This document shows positions 5,509 through 8,698 of a stretch of 8,698 bases of DNA, piece after piece (position 1 is the stretch's first letter; every line of letters starts with the position of its first letter). The notes below the pieces were generated by a model. The model worked only from the letters and a program-made list of their open reading frames with translations, was not told the origin of the DNA and did not search any database. The DNA comes from an uncultured Actinomyces sp. GTDB taxonomy: Bacteria; Actinomycetota; Actinomycetes; Actinomycetales; Actinomycetaceae. Location: assembly GCA_902773415.1 (NCBI GenBank), contig CACYEE010000019.1, forward strand, positions 1 to 8,698. Direction: 5' to 3'. A program made the translations under genes and the position numbers.

Positions 5509-5532
5509 TAGGATAGGGACCAGACGAAAGGA
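5509..5532 (+). promoter_or_regulatory. Possible promoter and ribosome binding site of hisN
   Basis: TAGGAT at 5509-5514 fits an actinobacterial -10 element, and AAAGGA at 5527-5532 is five bases before the hisN ATG and fixes that start. TTGCAC at 5475-5480 resembles a -35 hexamer but is 28 bases away, too far to pair with it. hisN may be transcribed both from here and by read-through from rsgA. Confidence 0.35.
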
Positions 5533-5537
5533 CGCCC

Positions 5538-6341
5538 ATGAGCCGCCTCGCCGACGACCTCGCCCTCGCGCATACGATCATCGACCGCGTAGACAAGCTC
5601 ACGCGCTCGCGTTTCGGCGCCGAAGACCTGCGCATCGACACGAAACCCGACCTCACGCCCGTCTCCGACGCCGACAGGGAGGCCGAGGCGGTCGTGCGTT
5701 CCATGCTTGGACGCGAACGCCCGCGCGACGCGATCTTCGGGGAAGAGGAAGGCGGGGCCGAATCCCACGAGGGGCGACGCTGGATTGTCGATCCCATCGA
5801 CGGCACGAAGAACTACGTTCGCGGGGTGCCCGTGTGGGCGACCCTGCTCGGCCTCGAAGAGGACGGCGAGATGGTGCTCGGCATCGTCTCCGCGCCCGCG
5901 CTCGGGCGGCGCTGGTGGGGCGGAAAGGGCCTCGGCGCGCATATGGCCGACGACGGACGGCGCAAGAGAATCCATGTCAGCGCCGTGGCACGCCTGGAAG
6001 ACGCCTCCTTCTCGTATTCCTCGCTCGGCGGCTGGACCCGGCGAGGCCGGCTCGACGCCTTCTTGCAGTTGGGCGAACAGTGCTGGCGCACCCGCGCCTA
6101 CGGGGACTTCTGGAGCTACATGATGGTAGCCGAAGGAGTCGTGGACATCGCAAGCGAGCCCGAGCTTGGCGTGTACGACATGGCGGCGCTCGCGCCGATC
6201 GTGGAGGCCGCCGGGGGGCGATTCACCTCGCTTGGCGGCGAACGCGGCCCGTGGGGCGGCGATGCGATTGCGACGAACGGGCTTCTGCACAAGGCCGCGC
6301 TCGCGGCACTCGGTTCGACGGCCGACGAGTCCTGCGCCTAG
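5538..6341 (+). CDS. hisN: Histidinol-phosphatase, inositol monophosphatase family
   Basis: This 267-residue protein belongs to the Mg-dependent inositol monophosphatase family. The metal-binding motifs are GEEEG (68-72, Glu69/Glu70), DPIDGT (85-90, Asp85 and Asp88) and the late aspartate in GVYDMAALAP (Asp214). WGGKGLGA at 127-134 and GDFWSY at 189-194 are further family landmarks. In actinobacteria this type removes phosphate from L-histidinol phosphate in histidine synthesis (HisN), and its place after aroA-rsgA is where hisN is commonly found. The specificity call rests on that context, because SuhB-like inositol or fructose-bisphosphate phosphatases share the motifs. The AAAGGA site five bases upstream supports the start. 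The 128-base gap after rsgA leaves room for its own promoter. Confidence 0.85.
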   Translation: MSRLADDLALAHTIIDRVDKLTRSRFGAEDLRIDTKPDLTPVSDADREAEAVVRSMLGRERPRDAIFGEEEGGAESHEGRRWIVDPIDGTKNYVRGVPVWATLLGLEEDGEMVLGIVSAPALGRRWWGGKGLGAHMADDGRRKRIHVSAVARLEDASFSYSSLGGWTRRGRLDAFLQLGEQCWRTRAYGDFWSYMMVAEGVVDIASEPELGVYDMAALAPIVEAAGGRFTSLGGERGPWGGDAIATNGLLHKAALAALGSTADESCA

Positions 6342-6449
6342 GGCACGAAACCGCTTCGGCCTCCACGACGCCGAAAGGCTCCGACCGGCCCTTGCGCCTG
6401 GCCCCCGCACGCACACGGAAATGCGGACACGCCCGCGTCGGCAAGGCAT

Positions 6450-6501
6450 GGCAGCGCGCAACGGAACAAAAACACGCGAAAACCCTCCGTTTTGCGCTGC
6501 C
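6450..6501. other. Long stem-loop downstream of hisN
   Basis: Arms of 16 bases (6450-6465 and 6486-6501, each ending in the outer GGCAGCGC/GCGCTGCC pair) match at 14 positions plus one possible G-T wobble. They enclose a 20-base A-rich loop. No T-tract follows on either strand, so it is not a classic intrinsic terminator. It may still terminate hisN transcripts or protect their ends, or be part of a small RNA. Confidence 0.45.
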
Positions 6502-6620
6502 AAAGCCGCCTGCCCGCAGTCCGTCCGGGGACTGTCCCGCAAGGGCGCTCCCACCTCGGGTGCCGCAGTCGCCGTGCGCACGAAAAGCACGGACGGGCCG
6601 CCTGCCGCCCGCCGCTCGAT

Positions 6621-6641
6621 TATGCTAAGGCCGACGGAAGG
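6621..6641 (+). promoter_or_regulatory. Promoter and ribosome binding site of the NTF2-like gene
   Basis: TATGCT at 6621-6626 is a good -10 element, and GGAAGG at 6636-6641 is six bases before the ATG at 6648. Transcription would begin near 6633, giving a leader of about 15 bases. There is no clear -35 element. Confidence 0.5.
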
Positions 6642-6647
6642 AACAGC

Positions 6648-7010
6648 ATGCACGAACTCGAAACCGCTTACCACCGGCTCTGGGAAGCCATGCAAACCAA
6701 AGACGCCCGCGCCATCCGCGAAATCTGCGCACCCGACTACACCCTCACCCACCTCACCGGAGACACCCAGAACCTCGACGACTTCATCAAGGAACTCGCC
6801 GAAGGAACCCTCAACTATTACCAGGTCCGCCACGACTCCATCACCCCGCGCACCACCGACGCCACCCATGCCATCCTCGCGGCGATGTCGCGAATCGACG
6901 CCGCCGTCTACCAGACTCCCCGCGCCGAATGGCCCCTGCGCGGAGAGTTGACCGCCGAACGGCGCGACGGCCAGTGGGTCTTCACCTCCCTGAAAACTTC
7001 CCTTTACTGA
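6648..7010 (+). CDS. NTF2-like / SnoaL-like domain protein
   Basis: This 120-residue protein looks like the small cone-shaped NTF2/SnoaL (DUF4440-type) fold. An N-terminal helix pair (about 1-25, ETAYHRLWEAMQTKD) is followed by YTLTHLTGDTQNLDDFIKEL (about 32-51), in which the THLTG turn and the following helix are characteristic. The C-terminal half reads as beta strands ending in DGQWVFTSLKTSLY. Members include ketosteroid isomerase-like enzymes and non-catalytic binding proteins, and no substrate can be inferred. It has no signal peptide, so it should be cytoplasmic. The TATGCT and GGAAGG just upstream support this start. Codons strongly prefer C at the third position, like the 402 gene. 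It is convergent with the potassium channel gene. Confidence 0.8.
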   Translation: MHELETAYHRLWEAMQTKDARAIREICAPDYTLTHLTGDTQNLDDFIKELAEGTLNYYQVRHDSITPRTTDATHAILAAMSRIDAAVYQTPRAEWPLRGELTAERRDGQWVFTSLKTSLY

Positions 7011-7030
7011 GCCGACGGCACCGGAAAACG

Positions 7031-7064
7031 CGCGCGAGACGGACCCGAACGGTCCGAAAGCGCG
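7031..7064. terminator. Hairpin between convergent genes
   Basis: CGGACC (7040-7045) and GGTCCG (7051-7056) form a 6-bp stem around a five-base loop. Outside an internal loop, CGCGC (7031-7035) can pair with GCGCG (7060-7064). A further GGCGG/CCGCC hairpin overlaps at 7064-7078. Lying 20 to 74 bases from the stops of the NTF2-like and channel genes, it could act in both directions, but there is no T-tract. Confidence 0.4.
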
Positions 7065-7083
7065 GCGGCGCATCCGCCCTTCG

Positions 7084-7884
7084 TCAGGCCCTTCGCCCGG
7101 CCCCCTCGTCAGGCCCGGCAGGCCCCTCCGCTTCCCCGTCGAGCACGTCGCCCTCCTTGCGCTCGCGCTCGATCTCCTCCATGTATCCCGCCGTCACGAT
7201 GCCCGCAGGCAGGGCCACAATCGCCACCCCGAACAGGGAACCCGCCATCGCCACGATCCTGCCGGCCACGGTCACCGGATAGATGTCGCCATATCCGACC
7301 GTCATCAGCGACACCGTAGCCCAGTAGAGCGCCTCGAAGAAATCGTCGAAAGTCTGCGGCTCGACGTTGAACACGACAAGCGCGGAAACGACGATGTAGC
7401 CCAAAGCCAGGAAGAGCACGGCAAGCAGGGAACTGCGCTGGGCGCGAAGCACCTCCGCCATGATCTGCATATGGCGCGAATAGCGCACGAGCCTGAGAAC
7501 CTGAAACACGCGCAAGGCCCGGACAAGCCGGACCACTCTCAGCACGCGCAGGGAATCGTTGAGAGCGAGGAATGCCGGGAGGATCGACAGAAGGTCGACA
7601 ATCGCCATCGCGGTGAAGGGATAGCGGAGGAAGGCGAGAATCCGGTTGCCGCCAATCTTGAGGTCGGCCGTGAGCCAGCGCATGAGATAGTCGACGACGA
7701 AGACCGCGCCCGCTCCCCGTTCCAGGGCGGCAAGATTCGGGCCGGGATGCTTGAAGGCGAGGGGGACAAGGCTCGCAAGAATCAGCACGATCATGGCCCG
7801 GTCGTAGGCTTGGGCGGCCCGCGATTCCTGTTCGCCCGGGCCGGGTTCGACGAGCGTGAAGATACGCCTGCGCATCGGCGCCAT
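7084..7884 (-). CDS. Six-helix voltage-gated potassium channel
   Basis: This 266-residue inner-membrane protein has the layout of a bacterial Kv-type channel subunit. S1 is at about 30-46, S2 at 55-72 and S3 at 92-108. The S4 voltage sensor carries arginine at every third position: 113, 116, 119, 122, 125, then Gln128, 131, 134 and 137. S5 is at about 152-172, followed by the pore loop with the potassium selectivity filter TVGYGD (195-200) and S6 at about 205-233. The short charged C-terminus has no RCK or cyclic-nucleotide domain. Four subunits should form the channel. The start is the ATG at 7884: a perfect AAGGAGG at 7896-7890 is five bases upstream. The ATG at 7938 would add 18 non-conserved residues. 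The gene stands alone, divergent from the 8010 gene. Confidence 0.93.
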   Translation of the reverse strand: MAPMRRRIFTLVEPGPGEQESRAAQAYDRAMIVLILASLVPLAFKHPGPNLAALERGAGAVFVVDYLMRWLTADLKIGGNRILAFLRYPFTAMAIVDLLSILPAFLALNDSLRVLRVVRLVRALRVFQVLRLVRYSRHMQIMAEVLRAQRSSLLAVLFLALGYIVVSALVVFNVEPQTFDDFFEALYWATVSLMTVGYGDIYPVTVAGRIVAMAGSLFGVAIVALPAGIVTAGYMEEIERERKEGDVLDGEAEGPAGPDEGAGRRA

Positions 7885-7910
7885 CCCTGCCTCCTTGCAT
7901 GCCCGGGTTC

Positions 7911-7926
7911 GGCCGCGTCGGCGGCC
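7911..7926 (-). promoter_or_regulatory. Hairpin in the leader of the potassium channel gene
   Basis: GGCCGC (7911-7916) and GCGGCC (7921-7926) form a perfect 6-bp stem with a four-base loop, 14 bases upstream of the AAGGAGG ribosome binding site on the minus strand. It may affect mRNA stability or translation. A clear promoter for the channel was not found; the only AT-richer stretch is near 7935-7947. Confidence 0.3.
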
Positions 7927-7997
7927 TTCCGGTTCCATTGTCCCATACCGCGGGCGCCACCCGTCGGGCGGACAGCACGGCCCGGGTCCGGGTCCGA

Positions 7998-8003
7998 TAG
8001 GCT
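7998..8003 (+). promoter_or_regulatory. -10 element of a probable leaderless transcript
   Basis: TAGGCT lies six bases before the ATG at 8010, so transcription would begin at or next to the start codon. No Shine-Dalgarno sequence is evident at usable spacing; the GGGG at 8004-8007 is only two bases from the ATG. Leaderless genes of this layout are common in actinobacteria. Two tandem CCGGGT units (from 7982) lie just upstream. Confidence 0.5.
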
Positions 8004-8009
8004 GGGGCC

Positions 8010-8681
8010 ATGATTATTCGCGGACACGACGTCGATGTACGCGACGCGCTTTTCTTTTTCGCAATGCCGGACGGCTCGGTGAAGGCGGCGACGCGGGCGG
8101 AGCTCCAGCGGCGGCTCGACGCCGCGTTTGCGCGCGAGACGGGAATCGACCTCGGGGAGGACTGGGACTGCGGGGTTCCGCGCGGATTCGACGAGGAGCT
8201 TGCCGACCTCGCCCACGGCCTCGACTGGCTGTTCGACCTGTGTTCGGTGGCGATGGGCCACGGCCTCAAGCGGGGTCCGCGCCTTGAGGATTCGGGGATC
8301 GTCGGCACGAATTACGTGGGCGCGGCCCTTGCGACGCATAGCCGCTTCTGGGCCGATACCCTCGAGGTCCAGTTTGCGACCGTGACCGGCGAGCCGGCTG
8401 TTCTTTTCACTCACTCCCCTTTCCTGTTCCGCGAGTTCACGGTCAGCGAGGACCGTTCGACGAGCCTCGCCGGACGGGAGCCCGAGGCCCGGATTTCGGC
8501 GATTCTCGAGGATCTTTCCGACGGGCCGCTTGGCGGGATTCTGGTGCGCGATGCGCGAGTGTGGTTCGGGAAGCTGCCGCGCCTTGCCCGAACGGACGGC
8601 TTGCCGATTCGCGAGTCTCTTGTGCCTTTCAGGTCTCTTGCGCCGGTGGTGGCGTATGCGGATCGGGAGGGCCTGCTGTAG
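8010..8681 (+). CDS. Hypothetical protein, 223 residues
   Basis: I do not recognise this protein. It is soluble-looking, acidic, and has no signal peptide or membrane segment. It begins MIIRGHDVDVRDALFFF. Residues 25-70 read as amphipathic helices rich in Arg, Glu and Asp, with a tryptophan-cysteine stretch (EDWDCG) at about 50-55. The middle (about 85-125) contains SGIVGTNYVGAALATHSRFW. The second half alternates short hydrophobic strands with turns, such as PAVLFTHSPFLF and PLGGILVRDARVWFG. There is no cysteine cluster or nucleotide-binding motif. Codon use is ordinary, rich in CCG, GAG and CTT, so it is very likely real. It is probably leaderless, divergent from the potassium channel, and ends 17 bases before the window edge. 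Confidence 0.75.
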   Translation: MIIRGHDVDVRDALFFFAMPDGSVKAATRAELQRRLDAAFARETGIDLGEDWDCGVPRGFDEELADLAHGLDWLFDLCSVAMGHGLKRGPRLEDSGIVGTNYVGAALATHSRFWADTLEVQFATVTGEPAVLFTHSPFLFREFTVSEDRSTSLAGREPEARISAILEDLSDGPLGGILVRDARVWFGKLPRLARTDGLPIRESLVPFRSLAPVVAYADREGLL

Positions 8682-8698
8682 CGGGGTGCCCGCGCGAG

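Larger units (their letters stand above)
6342..6647. other. Intergenic region between hisN and the NTF2-like gene
   Basis: No gene is evident in these 306 bases. They hold a short hairpin just after hisN (TTCGGC 6355-6360 with GCCGAA 6370-6375), a long imperfect stem-loop at 6450-6501, a 6-bp hairpin (CAGTCC 6517-6522 with GGACTG 6529-6534), and the promoter of the next gene. An in-frame extension of the NTF2-like gene to 6492 crosses the second arm of the stem-loop and does not look like protein. Confidence 0.6.

Noticed and set aside
5403..7073. 556-codon minus-strand open frame opposite hisN and the NTF2-like gene
   Set aside because: It is a shadow of the plus-strand genes, with no recognisable domain and no ribosome binding site of note.
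8661..8670. GATCGGGAGG repeats an arm of the aroA hairpin
   Set aside because: It is a 10-base match explained by the codons for Asp-Arg-Glu-Gly, with no second arm nearby.

Overview
The window reads as chromosomal DNA of a G+C-rich actinobacterium (about two thirds G+C by eye). The case rests on a SigR-type sigma factor with its zinc anti-sigma factor RsrA under a near-perfect SigR promoter, a 24-residue actinobacterial ribosomal protein bL37 gene, and the aroA-rsgA-hisN order typical of Actinomycetota. I cannot name a genus; the family Actinomycetaceae or Bifidobacteriaceae is a guess. No CRISPR array, tRNA, rRNA, transposase or phage gene is visible.

Left part (1-1300): a gene runs off the left edge on the minus strand and only its first 26 codons are present. 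A 323-base intergenic region with nested inverted repeats separates it from a divergent SGNH/GDSL-fold protein (402-1013), which lacks every canonical catalytic residue. A strong hairpin terminator at 1087-1110 sits between that gene and the convergent bL37 gene (1117-1191).

Stress locus (1299-2461): sigR and rsrA overlap by ATGA on the minus strand and are preceded by GGGAAT-N18-GTT, so SigR probably drives its own operon. The divergent region also holds an AAACCGG-N7-CCGGTTT dyad and a further CCGGTTT overlapping the sigR -35 element.

Plus-strand run (2462-6341): a DoxX-family membrane protein, aroA (shikimate pathway), rsgA (30S subunit assembly GTPase) and hisN (histidine synthesis). doxX and aroA overlap by GTGA. 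A 14-codon ORF bridges aroA and rsgA with ATGA overlaps at both ends. aroA is broken: its halves lie in different frames, and the break coincides with a 16-bp-stem palindrome at 3605-3641. Removing 35 nt there, between two identical GCG codons, restores a smooth AroA reading frame. A one-base indel in the G4 or C4 run of the hairpin also restores it. Codon usage switches sharply between the two halves.

Right part (6342-8698): a 306-base intergenic region with a long stem-loop, a small NTF2/SnoaL-like protein, a convergent six-helix voltage-gated potassium channel on the minus strand, and a divergent, unrecognised 223-residue protein that may be translated from a leaderless transcript.

The best candidate for something new is the hairpin in aroA. 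It could be a small palindromic insertion, a translational bypass element or a sequencing error, and re-sequencing would separate the last from the others.
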